This document shows positions 34,061 to 47,500 of a stretch of DNA of 64,000 nucleotides, piece by piece. Within the stretch, counting starts at the first letter, position 1, and every line of letters begins with the position of its first letter. The DNA lies in assembly GCF_051622035.1 (NCBI RefSeq), contig NC_135358.1, positions 15,128,001 through 15,192,000 on the forward strand, in the 5' to 3' direction. This stretch comes from Arctopsyche grandis (taxonomy: Eukaryota; Arthropoda; Insecta; Trichoptera; Hydropsychidae). Under the pieces are notes generated by a model. It had not been told where the DNA came from, did no database searches, and saw only the letters and a program-made list of their open reading frames with translations. Made by a program: the position numbers and the translations under genes.

Positions 34061-37000
34061 ATGTGCTCTTCATTCATTGTACTCGTTGTTCTTTCATTAT
34101 TTTTAAACATTGGTAAGTTATACTAACAAAAATGCATGTTTTTTATGTGAGTACGATCAATATTTTAATATATTAGAATAATGTGTAATTTTAGAATGCC
34201 ATGTTATTGAAAATAACTCTTCATGCTATTTATCAGAATGTTTGACTGATTCAAAAAGCATTTTCAAACCAGGACATACGTATATATATAATTATCATGT
34301 TGAAATGATGACTGTAAAATCTTCAACCAATAATTCGTTAGATGAAAACATTGTCATGTTTGATGCTGATGTAGAAATCTATGCTGACGATACTTGCAAT
34401 TTGGTTCTAAAGGTAATGCAATATTTTATTTCAAAATTTGCTATACTCAATTCGATTGATTTTTATGCTATTCATAAATAAATTATATGATTTTTTCAAT
34501 GTTTTTAGTTGGAATCTCCAACTTTTACTGACACTACTAATAGCAGTAATTCTCCCCAGTTAAGTAATATATTATCAACTAGATATTTGTTATTTCGTTA
34601 CGAGCAAGGAGAAGTCACCGAGGTGTGCTCTTCAAAATCTGATCCTGATTGGGTTATCAATATAAAACTCGGTATTCTATCTGCACTTCAGTACACATGG
34701 AGAAACGATAGCTTTAAATACAATGCTACCGAAGTGAGTTAAAAAAAAAAGAGACATTAACAAAACTATGTAACAGTGCATTTTGTATGTTTATTTTGTT
34801 TGTTATTTTTAATATGAAGACTAATATGAATGGAGATTGCGAAAGTCAATACACAATTAATGAAGCCGATGGTTGGAGAATTTTACGGCGAGATGTCGAC
34901 CTCAATGGATGTACTCAACGAACTATTTATCGAAAGAAATTCTTTAACTTACATAATAATTTAAATGCATCGAAAGTAGATGAATTCTCAAAGTGAGTAC
35001 TCGCATTTTCATATTGAACATTGAATATACTTACTTACAAACAACAATAATTTCAGGAGTTTTCAAAAATGTAGACATGTTCTTGGTAAAAATGGAGAAC
35101 CTATTCTTATCACATGTAGAGAATTTCATAGCATTAAACCATTCCCAAATGCGACAGATATAAATGTTAAACTTAAACAACAATTAGATTTGGATAGAAT
35201 TGTTATTAAGGATATTCCCAATTTTGAAGGTTTTCTTTTTAATTTTGATTTATCATTATTTAATTATTTCACACTTAATTTATTCTTATGTTCTATAGAT
35301 GAATACACTTCAAACGAATATCAATATGCGTATACTTTTGACTATGAAGAAATTGAGAAAAATTCTGCAAACCTTATATTAAATTTAATTCAATCGTGGA
35401 ACAAAACGTTGAATGAAAAATTGTATGATTTAATAAGAATTGCTACATATGACGAATTGAAAACTGTTTTCGATCAATGCAATACAATTGAACGAAGGTT
35501 GTGGTTAAATTTATATTTTTCAGTGTATATTTAATAACTAATTATTTTACATATCCTTTATTTATACTTTTAGAATATTTTTTTCCTTGTTGGATAATGT
35601 ATTAAATAATAATACTTTGAAATTAATAATTGAGTCGTACGAAAATGGAGATGTTAAAAATGACTATTTAATCAATTGTCTGCATAATTTCCCATTTGTT
35701 GAAAATCCAACAGTTGATTTGATAATAATGATACAGGTATATCCATTTTCTGAATTCCTATAGAGTCCAAGTGTTAAACTTATCTGGTGAATATTTTTAT
35801 AGCCACTTTTACAAGATGAAGCTTTCACTCCATTAGCATATTTGTACATATCAGGTTTAATCAACAATTACTGCCAGGAAAATTCCAATTGTACACAAGA
35901 GACAGAAATTAAAAATGTGATAAAACAAATAGAATTTCCATTGCAATTATCTATCGAAATTGATAATTATGAATCAGTGTTGATTTCTTTAGTATCTTTA
36001 GAAAATATTGGATTTACTTATTCAATTGATTCAATCATATCAATCTATCAGGTATGTTGAAAACGATTTTTTAAATCTAAATTTATATATTACATGTGTA
36101 CAATATTATAAAATCAAAATATTTATTTTTAATTTTAGAATAAGACTTTGCCAAAGATACTTCGATTAGCAGCACTACGTTCTCACGGACAAATGGAGTG
36201 TCAAGATGTCCGACGTGATCTTCTTTTTGAAGTCTTTGCCAATCAGGTTTGATGGGTGAAAATATGAGAGCATGAAATATTAAATAACCATGAAATGTTT
36301 AAGTATAGAAATATTTTATAAAAACCTACAACATTACACAATTTATTCAGGAATGATTATCTTTTTGAATTAAAACATTTATTTTAGATATGTAAATGGT
36401 ACATAGTCAAATATATGATAAATGTCATAATGATAAAACTTATATAAAATACTATACAGGTGGAATTATTAGCATTGAAATTACATTGTAAATGATTTTC
36501 AGGACGATGAAGCAAGCGTGAGACTTGAAGCATATTTAGCTGTGATGAAATGTCCTTCGTATGATGTATTCAAGAAAACTCTTCATGTATTACTCAACGA
36601 ACACATTAATCAAGGTAATTCACATTTATTATAACTTTATTTACATATAATAAAATATTTTATTTTAACAATAAAAAATAATTTCAGTAACACTATTCAC
36701 CTGGAACTATTTATCACAACTTCAAAACACATCATCCAAGTTTAAAAACATTATTGATTTATTATTGAATGACAATCACATCAAATGGAAGTACGAGTGG
36801 AATGATGAAAATAATGATATTCCAATAGATTCTCATTTATTTAGTATTTCATCAAATGAAAGCAGCAACGTGATTACAATAAGAGATAGAACAAACATTG
36901 AATTGGAAATGTTTAAAACCAAGAAGTTAATGAACATATTTAATAAAACTATTGAAATATTTGGCTTCGATGGTTATTTATTAAGGATTAAACCAATATC

Positions 37001-37517
37001 AAAATCAGATTATATTGCGAAAAAAAAACTGTGTTCATTCGATTATACAAAAAACGATGATGTCTTTCAACAAAAAGAAAACTCAATATTAAACAAAGAA
37101 ATTATTGATTCGTTGCATCAATATTTGTACTTTTCTGTACTTGGCACTAAATTGTACACGTTAAATCTTTCATCGTGGCAAAAACAATTGGAAGATATCT
37201 ATAAAGATCCAGATATTATATCTATCTCGCCTCTTTATTTCAAATTTCAACAAAACGTCAAAATTTTAGACGTGTCGTACATAGCTTCAACTACGACAGG
37301 TCTACCGTTAACAGTCAATATTAACGTTGACTTGAACATAGCTATGAATACTACAATAAATATGAATCAATCAGACTGGTCTATGTGTGATTTCGATCCT
37401 AAAGAAAATTCGTACTTGAAGACATCTACCATGGTAAAGAGTTTCATGATGGTTGATTCCTTTTACAAAAAAATCAGCATTGACAGTTTTGAAGTGATAA
37501 ACAACGAAGTTGTATAA
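34061..37517 (+). CDS. Small apolipophorin-like large lipid transfer protein
   Basis: A secreted lipoprotein-assembly-type protein of the vitellogenin/apolipophorin/MTP superfamily. Eleven exons: 34061-34112, 34195-34412, 34509-34733, 34820-34992, 35057-35229, 35299-35497, 35574-35736, 35803-36051, 36139-36246, 36503-36614 and 36688-37517. All phases agree; the product is 833 aa. A signal peptide (CSSFIVLVVLSLFLNI) is followed by the N-terminal beta-barrel (FKPGHTYIYNYHVEMM, EADGWRILRRDVDLNGCTQR), the helical domain (LPKILRLAALRSHGQMECQD, EASVRLEAYLAVMKCPSYDV, LNEHINQVTLFTWNYLSQLQ, all close to apolipophorin wording) and the start of the open beta-sheet (STTTGLPLTVNINVDLN). It then stops, while apolipophorins run to about 3,300 residues. 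The size is near that of MTP (about 890), but the sequence reads like apolipophorin. The donor after 35229 (GTTTTC) and the acceptor before 34820 (GAAG) are weak. Confidence 0.85.
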
Positions 37518-37862
37518 ATTATTTTTGGCATATTTTTCTTACGACTATTATTATTATATATCTTACAGATTATATTTATTAGACTTATAAATTATTATAT
37601 TTGTATAAATGAATATTAAATATTTTTTAATGTTTTATTTAATCATACGCAACATAAATGCTTCTGATTATTATTCAATGCTTTTATTTTTATCTAATAA
37701 TTATAATTAGTGTATTATGTTCTGTATATGTAAATATGTACATTAATATTTATTAAAAATACTCTAATCGAACATAATGTATGTATGCATTCACGAACAT
37801 TTTTGATATGATTTTTTACATTCAAACTTTATATCCAAAGTGATCCATATTTTTCGTCCTTT

Positions 37863-40800
37863 TTATTTAATTCCGATTATAGATTCAATTGAGAAAGATA
37901 TCTTTGTCCTTACTGTGTCATCAGTTACTTCACGAGGTTTCTGAGCAGCTTTAGAATCTTTGAACATCGCCGTGCTATCACTTTCTTTTTTACTTTCTGT
38001 AAAGCTATTTTGTGAAGTCAAATTCATCGTTTCATTTGCTTTAAGTCGAGCCAAAGAATTTTCCAAGGGTAGCATTCTCAACTGTTCTGTTTTTATCATC
38101 AAATCTCTGACGAAAGAACTGACAGCCAAGTTGTTTAGATTGTGGTGGATGACAGTAGGATCACCCACGATAGGAGATATTGTTTGAGGCATATGTTGAA
38201 GATCCCGCAGCCGAGAATAGTCCTGAAGAAGTCTGGTTTTTAGCAGGGCGGCTGTGTTGGGTCTCAAAGAAGCGAATGGAGTAGCGGGTACTGATTCTAA
38301 GGAGGGATCCGCAAACGTTCTTCTTTTCCTTAATCTATCGTTTATTTCTGGGTCGTTCGTCAGGGGCATCCAGCGCTGATACCCTGAAATCATCAAAGCA
38401 TACCTTTTGAAAAGACTGCAAAAAAGGACACACTTCTAAGAAGCTTCTAGCAGAGGAAATGTGATACTTCCTCACCCCCCCCTGGTAGTAATCCGAACTA
38501 CTGAGAAATGTTCTTGGAGGTGTCAAAAGCAACGCGATCCGACAAATATTTGGGTATCGTCGGTTAAAAAAATCGTATGGAGAATTTATGGGTGAGCGGG
38601 TCGCTAATGAGCGCGGTGCCAAGCCGTCTACCACTTCTTACAAAATTCTCAAATTGTTATCGAATACATTAATGATTCTCAAACTAGTTTCTAATTTTTA
38701 TTTTACCTACATATTAAGCAGCTGATGACACACTTATTTCTATTTAATCAATTCACTTTAATATCTAGATTAAAAAATTAACCTATATATGTACATATAT
38801 TTTGAATCGGTCTCCGTGACGAGCCAGAATATTAAATTACAGAAAACGCAAATATCGGAAGGCAAAGATCGAAAATCGAAAGATCTTAAGTCAAAAGATA
38901 AAAAAGGGTGCATGGTAAACGGTACATACTCACTTAATTTGCGCGAGCAGGATACAACAGGAACAAGAGGAACAGGCTTTTCCCCCCGTATTAATGTGCG
39001 CGCGCAGAATACGGGAGGAAAAGCCTGTTTCTCTTGTTCCTGTTGTACCCTGCTCGCGCAAATTAAGTGAGTATGTACGTGAGTATGTACCGTTATCATG
39101 CACCCTTTTTTTTTGATCTTTCGACTTAAGATCTTTCGATTTTCGATCTTTGCCTTCCGATATTTGTGTTTTCTGTAATTTAACATTCTGGCTCGTCACG
39201 TAGACCCATTTTAAATGTATCTATTTATCGCCACTATTTTATTTTAGACTACATAAAATAATTCACATAACTATTGATGAAAGCTAAAATTTTAATAAAA
39301 TATAGCCTGAAAACTTAATCGTGTAGGTACATAACTAAAGCAGACACCAAAATTCATACGTATTTGAAATATTAACAATAGTTAATATGAGAATGCATTA
39401 TAAATTTAAACCTATGTATGTATATAACTTAGTACCCAATGTATATACTCTATGGTAATATGTATATATTCTATGGTAATATGTATGTATATACTCTATG
39501 GTAAACGGACTATTTCGCACATGGTGATCTCGCACACGACAATCGCAAATATGGAATATATGGCACTCAAATTCTCGTTAATGTGATAGTTCGTGTGGGT
39601 AACTCCCAGTGGGTGAAATTTTCGAGTGCCAGATATTCCATGATGGAGATTTTAGTGACGTGTGATCGCCATGTACGAAATAGTCTAACATAGAAAACAT
39701 GGCCGTAGCCAGGGGAGGATCCCCCTAAATTTTAAAAATATTGATGTTATTTATATGGCGCCCCATATAGTACTCCCCATTTTTTTTAAACAAAAATTTT
39801 TATAATTTTTATAAAAAAACGCTTGGGGGGGGGGGGGTTAAAAAATGTTAGCTATGGCCGTGATAGAAAATATGTATGAAAATAAAATGATGTAGTCACA
39901 CGGGTGACGAAATATCATATGTACATACATATACGACTACATAATTTAACCATTTGAAGTCCAAGATGAAATAAAATGGTCCCTAATTCAGTTTAAAATC
40001 AATGAAATATGTATTAAATTAAATTATTTTAGGATACTAATATGTAAAATAAAATTCAATCTACTTCTTATTTCCGTGAAAATATACGTAGTTTTATACT
40101 AAGTTGTATGTAGATATGTACATATGTATACCAATTAATTTTGTTTTATTTTTTTATAACTGAAGTGATTTTTATTTACGAAAGCGTCCAAACGATTTTT
40201 GTCTTGAAAAATAATGGCTTTTCGGTGCACTTTTCGAAACAACACGTTTTTCTAATTTTACTCGAAAAATAAACGAAACTTTATTTAGATAAGACATCCG
40301 ACACCTCCTAGCGCAAGAACAAACAAAAATATAATATTAATGGGTGTTGGGTTTGTAAACGAGAGTCATGGGACATTCGGAACAATTCAGTTACAAAAGT
40401 ATCTCAAAAATAAAACAGATAAGCTCTTATCCGTTTTTGTACCGGACATAAAATAACACATTTACTGTTTCCTGTCTGCAAATCATTGTACATGCAGAGA
40501 ACAAGTGCTTAGTGCGCAATTCAAACGAGATAAATATGCAGGAATATAATTTAAATCGCAATATCATCAAATAGCACACAAAGTTACTTCTTCCGGGATG
40601 AAGGCGTTAAATTTTAAACGATTAAAAATCGCTTTATCGGTCGTAAATGTTTCAGATTTGTATCGCAGCTTTTGGCAATGCATGTATGTAGCCTTTGTGA
40701 CGCAACCCTAGGAAAAATATATTCGAAATAAATGGCGGCAGCCGTTAAGAGAACATAATTAAAATGGCGGCTTCAAGCAACATTTTACGAGTGCCCGGTG

Positions 40801-43800
40801 TTTTTTACACTGCTCTTGTTGTTTCAGCACTTTTATTGAGCTAGTGGTGAAGATGCTTCTGTAGCATCGACAGGTGGACACAGCCGGCGTCATCTTCCAC
40901 TCTGAATCTTTGGAAGTTTCTTTTCAAATAAAGCACAGAATAACCATTTGAGTAACCCATCATGTGTTCCCTATGTGAATTAAATTTTCCTTTGATGTGT
41001 TATTATTTTTATATGAAATATGTATGTACATTTAATTAGTATAATAGATTTCAAATGTTCCCTTTTACCTGTTTATATTATATTCTAAAAGGGAAACATA
41101 TACCATAGAAAGGAATAGAATATTTAAAAGAAGAGTCCATGATTTCATGAATGGAATTTATGAGTAACTATTTAATAGGTATCGGTTTTTTATATATGGT
41201 GAATCATGGAGAAATAAATTAAAAAATATATATTTCCGCATGATATCATCACGGGTCTCCCCTGAGCGACATCTACATATATGTAGTATTAAACTATAAA
41301 TTAAATATAAAAATAATAAATACATATAAATTTATAGATTATAAATTTTAAATCATATTCAAACAGTGGTGACACAGTTGGTAGGATGGTTTTTTCCCAA
41401 TTTAATGGAGGAACCGTCTCAACAATGAAATCAGATAAATTGGCAAACTCTGATAGGCAAAGATAGACTTGGATATTTAGACTTGGAGTCACAAATATCC
41501 AAGTCTGACCAGCAGTACTACAGATTATACCCCGAATAAATTCTTTTCAATCGATTTCAACTCACGGGATCGGACCTGGCAACCTCTCGAAGGTTGACAT
41601 TAACGCAACTGTATTCTGTAACCCAACAGAATTCTGTAAATCTGAATTCCAATAACATTCAGATAATCTTTTGAGAAAATTTTTTCGTCAATCAGATCAT
41701 AAACTAAAGGGTTTCTGAATCCAAAACTCGATCAACAGCTATGTATGATATCTATATGATAGTATCTATGATCAAAAGTATGGTGAATATTACGGTGTAT
41801 ATAAATAGTCGAAATATTACATATGTATAATTGTTACAGAAGGATTTATATACAATAAATGTATTTATTAAATCGCTTGCTGGGATTGACATTGTTTAGA
41901 TTGGGTAGCACAACACGACATCTTCGGCAAATGCGAAATGTTAAATTCCGCGGGTGTTCCTCATCAAAAACGAGATACAAACTTTGACTGACAATCGTCT
42001 CTGGTCTTTCGGTGAGGAATTATATTACAAGAAAATTCGCATCCAGGCCAGAGTGTTTATCCAACTAATTCGGAAACGGGTTGTTTGCGTTGCGCCGAGA
42101 GCCCATAAAACCGAGAAGAAATCGATACATGCAATGTCAGCAAACAATGTGCAGTTTATTTATTCACGGGATGATTACGTTTGATCTACTATTACAACTG
42201 CCGTAAAAATGGTTAAATCCGACGAACAATGGCTTCTGAAAAACCGGAGCACTATTTTTATCGTATAAACAATTCTCGTGCACATACAAAGTTGTATGTA
42301 CTTGTAATCTATCTAAATGCTACTTGTAATCTACATAATTACCAACACTGACGCTTTTATATACATATCATACATATGATGTCTTGGCCTAGAATAAAAA
42401 TTTTACACTAGCGAACTAATAAATATACTGATTCTTTCAATGCTTCGTATCTCGCAGGTTAACAGGATTAAGATCAGTGGAGTAGTGCTAAATAAAAAAG
42501 AACCAGGTCGGTGTTTAATTTTTACCCCCCCCCCCCCCGCTTTCTTCCTTACGAAAAAAAAAGTTTTATCCTAATATTGGTAGTTCAAATATTTATAAAA
42601 AAAATCAAATAATAATTAACAAATATTCTTACTTGTTGAAATTATGAGTTATTTTCTTATATTTTATAAAAACTTCCATAATGCATCTTCTTCAACATCT
42701 TTGATTTTAAAAAACCCGTGATTGTGTGTCAACAGCAACATTTCCCTTTAGCAATGCTAAAACCATGTACATACATATTTATACGGGTCCAGCTCACGGG
42801 CCGGAATGTGAAATGCCGGAAAACGCAAATATCGGAAGGCAAAGATCGAAAATCGAAAGATCTTAAGTCGAAAGATAAAAAAAAGGGTGCATGGTAAACG
42901 GTACATACTCACTAAATTTGCGCGAGCAGGATACAACAGAAACAAGAGGAACAGGCTTTTCCTCCCGTATTAATGTGCGCGCGCAGACTACGGGAGGAAA
43001 ACCCTGTTCCTCTTGTTCCTGTTGTATCCTGCTCGCGCAAATTAAGTGAGTATGAACGTGAGTATGTACCGTTTACCATGCACCCTCATTTTTTTGATCT
43101 TTCGACTTAAGATCTTTCGATTTTTGATCTTTGCCTTCCGATATTTGCGTTTTCCGGCATTTCACATTCCGGTCCGTCACGGATTTGTATACATATGTAT
43201 GTCAAAAAACTATCAAATTTTAACATGTGAATTTAGAAATCACTATTCATTTAAGCCAAGTTCCCTCATTTTATCCATCCTCAAGTGCGTATGGTCAATA
43301 GTTCAAACAATGTTTTCTTTCAATGTTTTGGGTGGTTTTAAATAAAAAAGCCAATAAATTTCATTAAACGTCCTTTAAGTTTTGAATGTGCTCAGATTAC
43401 TATTCAACTGTGGTCATCGAGTGTAGAACGAGAATGCTCACAATATTTGGAATATAAAATTTGATGTGAAATTTTAGTCAAAATATTTTTTAATTGTACT
43501 CGAAAAACAATGTTTATATTAATCAAAGTGTCAGGGCGGCGACCTGGCTCCAAAAGAAGTACCAGGGCAGCGACCTGCCCCGACTACACCACTAATTATG
43601 ATTGAACGCGTAAAAAATGTGACCGTAGAAGATAATTTAATTAAAAACCTGAAATATTTCAATTACATACGTACTACGCAACTGAATAAGGAATCTAAAG
43701 ACCAAGAAGGAGGGGAATCTCTTAACCAAAAAAAATATAGGCGAATGGTTTAGAAAGAGCGCGAGGTCCTTGTTTTATGCAACGGTTTCCAATATCGTGA

Positions 43801-44570
43801 AGGTCGTAAACTTTCGATATAAAATGCACAAGAAGATAATAAGTAACCAATAAAAGTTCTAATTTCTAATTTGCATACCGTTGATAAGGTCGTTGGCTAA
43901 ATTTGCTTGTTGAAGTGATCTCAACTGCTTCTGATAGAGTCTCTTCTGTGCTAATAATGCTGCCAACCCTTCTTGCGAACACTGCTGTCTCCTCAATGCA
44001 ACCTAATAGACAAAATGAACATTTTAAATGTGCTTGAAATTGTTCTATTCTTGTGTGGATGCGTATTTCTGAATCCATTGACCCACATGTGAATGTCTAC
44101 GGTCGGGAGCTGACACGCGTCATGGGATGCTGAACGTCTTTTTCCTGGAGAAGTACCACCTGCCAAAATGACAGCAGCGCATAATACCCGAACCGAATAA
44201 CAAGAACGCGTATAGTATATCAGGAAGAAGCGCGATACCGATTTTTACGAAATTAAATAAACAAACTGTATGAATACTAAGAGCGCCCACAACGACTATA
44301 TTTTAGGACACGAAGCTAAACAAATCGTACATATATAATATATGATCTTGTTAGATTGTTAATCATATTTCTTAATTTGAAATTTAATGTACAAACCTGA
44401 GCTGCCATAACCCTCTGCCTTTCGACGACCAATCTGCAACTTGCACAAGTGCACTCTCTCCAGTGACAAACCCTCTTGTGGCCCTTCAAACACGATATGA
44501 CACCGTGGTTTCGGCATCGGGCGCACTTCGGTGTCCTCAGAAGTCTTCGAGGACGATTTTCCGAAGACAT
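37863..44570 (-). CDS. dmrt11E: DM-domain transcription factor, DMRT2/dmrt11E type
   Basis: Three exons (minus order): 44397-44570, 43879-44002 and 37863-38383, in phase, give 272 aa. Exon 1 has the DM zinc module: [20 protein letters not shown], then [20 protein letters not shown] and MAAQ, with the Cys/His ligands intact. Exon 2 continues VALRRQQ, then a helical stretch [20 protein letters not shown]. Exon 3 has [17 protein letters not shown], matching the RMRKRRAFADKELE motif of DMRT2, which supports the DMRT2/dmrt11E subclass over doublesex. I start at 44570 (ATG after GAAAA). Intron 1 is 394 bp; intron 2 is 5.5 kb, packed with palindromes and MITEs. The Drosophila gene is not a known sex-determining master; the function here is not inferable. 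An additional 5' non-coding exon may exist. Confidence 0.88.
38808..39207. repeat. 400-bp near-perfect palindrome in dmrt11E-like intron, copy 1
   Basis: The arms start CGTGACGAGCCAG (38815) and end CTGGCTCGTCACG (39200). They stay complementary over about 180 bases each with few mismatches, past GATCTTAAGTC and TTTGCGCGAGCAGG. The centre, near 39000, is TATTAATGTGCGCGCGCAGA. A transcript would fold into one long hairpin. The open frames on both strands here are the palindrome reading the same peptide twice. It is a foldback-type repeat of unknown superfamily. Confidence 0.85.
39500..39686. mobile_element. GG-type MITE copy in dmrt11E-like intron
   Basis: It starts GGTAAACGGACTATTTCGC, has GAGTGCCAGATATTCCATG in the middle and ends TACGAAATAGTC, lacking the last bases of the terminal repeat. 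Just before it, the phrase TATACTCTATGGTAATATGTA is repeated two or three times (39440-39500), a small tandem array ending at the MITE. Confidence 0.6.
39698..39862. mobile_element. hAT MITE with exact 8-bp target duplication
   Basis: This 165-bp element has ends CATGGCCGTAGCCA and the complement of TAGCTATGGCCGTG. ATAGAAAA flanks both sides exactly (39690-39697, 39863-39870). It includes a 14-G run near 39825. It is a non-autonomous hAT, inserted right beside the preceding MITE. Confidence 0.82.
41365..41600 (-). mobile_element. tRNA-derived SINE, copy 1
   Basis: Read on the minus strand, the head has a B-box-like GGTCCGATCCC after GTTGCCA. The body contains CCTATCAGAGTTTGCCAATT then ATCTGATTTCATTG, and the tail is AAATTGGGAAAAAACC. 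The body and tail are shared with the SINE at 50725-50900. The A box is not convincing in this copy. Confidence 0.5.
42520..42536. repeat. Homopolymer C run
   Basis: A run of more than a dozen C bases follows TTTTTA and precedes GCTTTC in the dmrt11E-like intron. Similar G or C runs near the ends of hAT-like elements elsewhere in the window (8690, 39825, 53000) suggest it may be part of a decayed element, but I find no ends. Confidence 0.5.
42785..43185. repeat. 400-bp near-perfect palindrome, copy 2
   Basis: Same family as 38808-39207, in the same intron 4 kb away. The arms start with CACGGGCCGGAATGTGAAAT and end with ATTTCACATTCCGGTCCGTC. The centre again holds TATTAATGTGCGCGCGCAGA. The two copies differ mainly in the outer 20-30 bases of each arm, while the inner arms are nearly identical. 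Confidence 0.85.
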
Positions 44571-47500
44571 TTTTCCAATTAGGCACGTTCCTACAATTAA
44601 TCAGCTTTAATTACCGGCAACAAAGAAACCTTAATCATTAATATACGATAAGCAAAAGGAAATCGGTTATAGAGCATTCTTTCTTGGGTGGTATCTACAT
44701 ACATACATATCTTATATTTTTCAATTTTAATTACAGCTTGATTAGATCATCAGAGTAATTAGTTTCTACTATAGTAATAAGAGCATTGTACTTTCTACAT
44801 ATAATATCAAATCCCTTAATTATTTGCATTACACTGATTAAATTTGTATAGATTATTTAGTATGATTTATATTATTTTTAAAATAACTGAACAAAAATGA
44901 ATAATAGAAGACACTTATCATGAAAATATTATAGACAATGTAAATATATGAACTGAAAGTTTTTCTTAATATCTCGCAAAACATTAATTATAATGTTTTG
45001 CGTTTAACAATATTTAAAAAAAAATACTGGTGGCCTGCAATACATATATTTATTCTGCTTTTCTAAAATTTTGGACATATCGAATTAAAATAAGTGATAA
45101 CAATTTGTGAATTAAGTCAAACAAAAATGGTGTTTTTGGAACTAAAAATTGGAATTTCAAATATAACGGCTCAAATAGTAATTACGCTTAAAGATTAGAA
45201 CCTAAATATGTACATATATAAAATTATACTTTTCCAACATTTCCTTACAATATGTACAATGAATTATAAACAAGGAAAAGAACAGAAACACAATTAATTA
45301 AGATATTCAACCTTATATAAATGTATATATGTAAATATTTGGTATTTATGTTTGTATTATAGGTAGGTAATTTATATGTAATTTTCAATTGAGTTTGAAA
45401 TTGATATGTACACAATTTGTATGGATGTATATTGATATGTGTGTTATTTTCAATATTTCAACTAATTTTAATTCATTATTTATCAAACTAAAAATACAAA
45501 CACTAACATTAAAAAATAATTACCTTATTTAATATAATATTTATGTTGTAACTTCCAATACACAGCCAAATTCAAATTATTAAAAAAAATGGTTAATTAA
45601 CGTTTTGTCTTGTATACCATTGATAAGAACGTAAATTATAAGTACGCGTAATATTTTAATTTTGGAAATGAAAATTTGAGGATCGGTCCATTTCTTCCTG
45701 TGGAAACTTCACAACTGACAACACTCACAAGATTTTTCACACTAGGCGTGGAAAGGCGTGGTTATGAGTGAGTGGGCGTATCCGTATCTTACCATTGGTA
45801 GATATCTATACATATATGTATATATATGTATGTATTATATATTACACAGCAGTCAAAAAATTCAGTTTATAATATTTTTTTATTTTTTTATTTTCTTCAA
45901 CTTACCAGAATATATTCAGTTGTATGTACATAAGGATACCAAATAGAAAAACTCTTAAATATTTGGTGAATTTTCTTAGGTGAACCTTAATATATTAAAA
46001 TCATTTTTATTTTAGTCATTTCAACCATCAAATTTGAAAATGAAAAAATTGACTTTGATCGATTGTTTCTTACACAAAAAGTAGATTGATTTAATTAATT
46101 TCAATTTGTTGAAGTATTTATGTACATATATGAAACTTTTTGTATAAATCCTATAAGGCGTAAAAAAAATTCATACGTAGCAATCATAATCAATCCCGAC
46201 AAAAAAAGAATAGGTCAATTGAGAGGATCTTTGGCGCTTTGCTGAAGGGTCGAATCGAAGTAGATAGATAGGGAATGAATGTATCAAATTATTAATCTCA
46301 TTTCATATCGATTACCATCTTGCCACTCGATTCAATAATAAAGCAATCCTCAAACTGTAATACTATGTTACTTACGGTTTAGTAACATATTTAGGACATA
46401 TCTCTGTTAATGTTGATAACGTTAAACTTTTAGGAGGGGGTTGCTAATTCAAACAACTCTTAATGGATTATTCCTTTAAGAGTAATTTTTATTTGTTATT
46501 TATACTGATTTGAAATTTGCAAATTGAACCAAATTCGTAAATACATATGTACATTTGTATAAAAATAAGTGATATACATAACCAAAGAAATAAATTTATA
46601 GAAATTTCAATCATTTTCGGAAGTGTATTTAAAATATTTTTAAGTATCAAATATAATGCTACATCAACACAAGCTTATCTTACTTTTCCATAAAATCCAT
46701 CTGAATCATACACATATGTATTTATCAGACCCGTATATATTTAGAAGTTACAGAAAAATAATAACTCTTCATATTATCTTATTAATTTTATCTACAGACG
46801 AGAATGCATATATTCATCAAATGACTTTTTGCGCATTTATACATATGAACTAATCAAAAGATAAAAACAATTTATATGCTGTTGTTATAAGTAATTATTG
46901 TTATTAAAATTGAGAAACTTCAAATATTTTGTAAGTATCTTACGACCGGGTTATCTGACCGTTTGACCGGCGTCCTCGGGCCGATTCAATTATAGAAAAC
47001 GTACTCGCATTTCTGAAACACGATACATAATTGTTTTCTGATATTGATCACAGTAGGTATAGTTATCAAAATGCGACAACGATGATAATAAATCATATTT
47101 AACATACGCGATGGCGACACAATGAGTGCGGTGAAACACAAAAAAGTGCATATAAATAACGGTCGCGTCTTCTGAAAATATATCGCATAGTTTACAAAGG
47201 AGTCCTGAATAGCGTGTTTATATTTACAGTGAACACATGTCATTTTAACGACACTAGTATCTTTTTTTATGATCCTGTTAAACGCTTTGAAAATTTGAAG
47301 TATTTGAAAACGTTAATATAGAGCTACAGAGCTGTAACTAGTTAACTTTATATTACGTATTGTGTTGAACCATTTATTGTCGCTTTTCAGAGCTATGTAC
47401 GATGAAGTTAGTAAATCTGAATGGTCCACATTACTGTTCTTCTTAACAGGTTCGTCTTGGGAATGAGGTACTGCAGTACACCAACCAAATTGGTTTACAT

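Noticed and set aside
38770-39199. Open frames of 90-140 codons on both strands.
   Set aside because: They are the two arms of the palindrome giving the same peptide twice, and have no similarity to known families.
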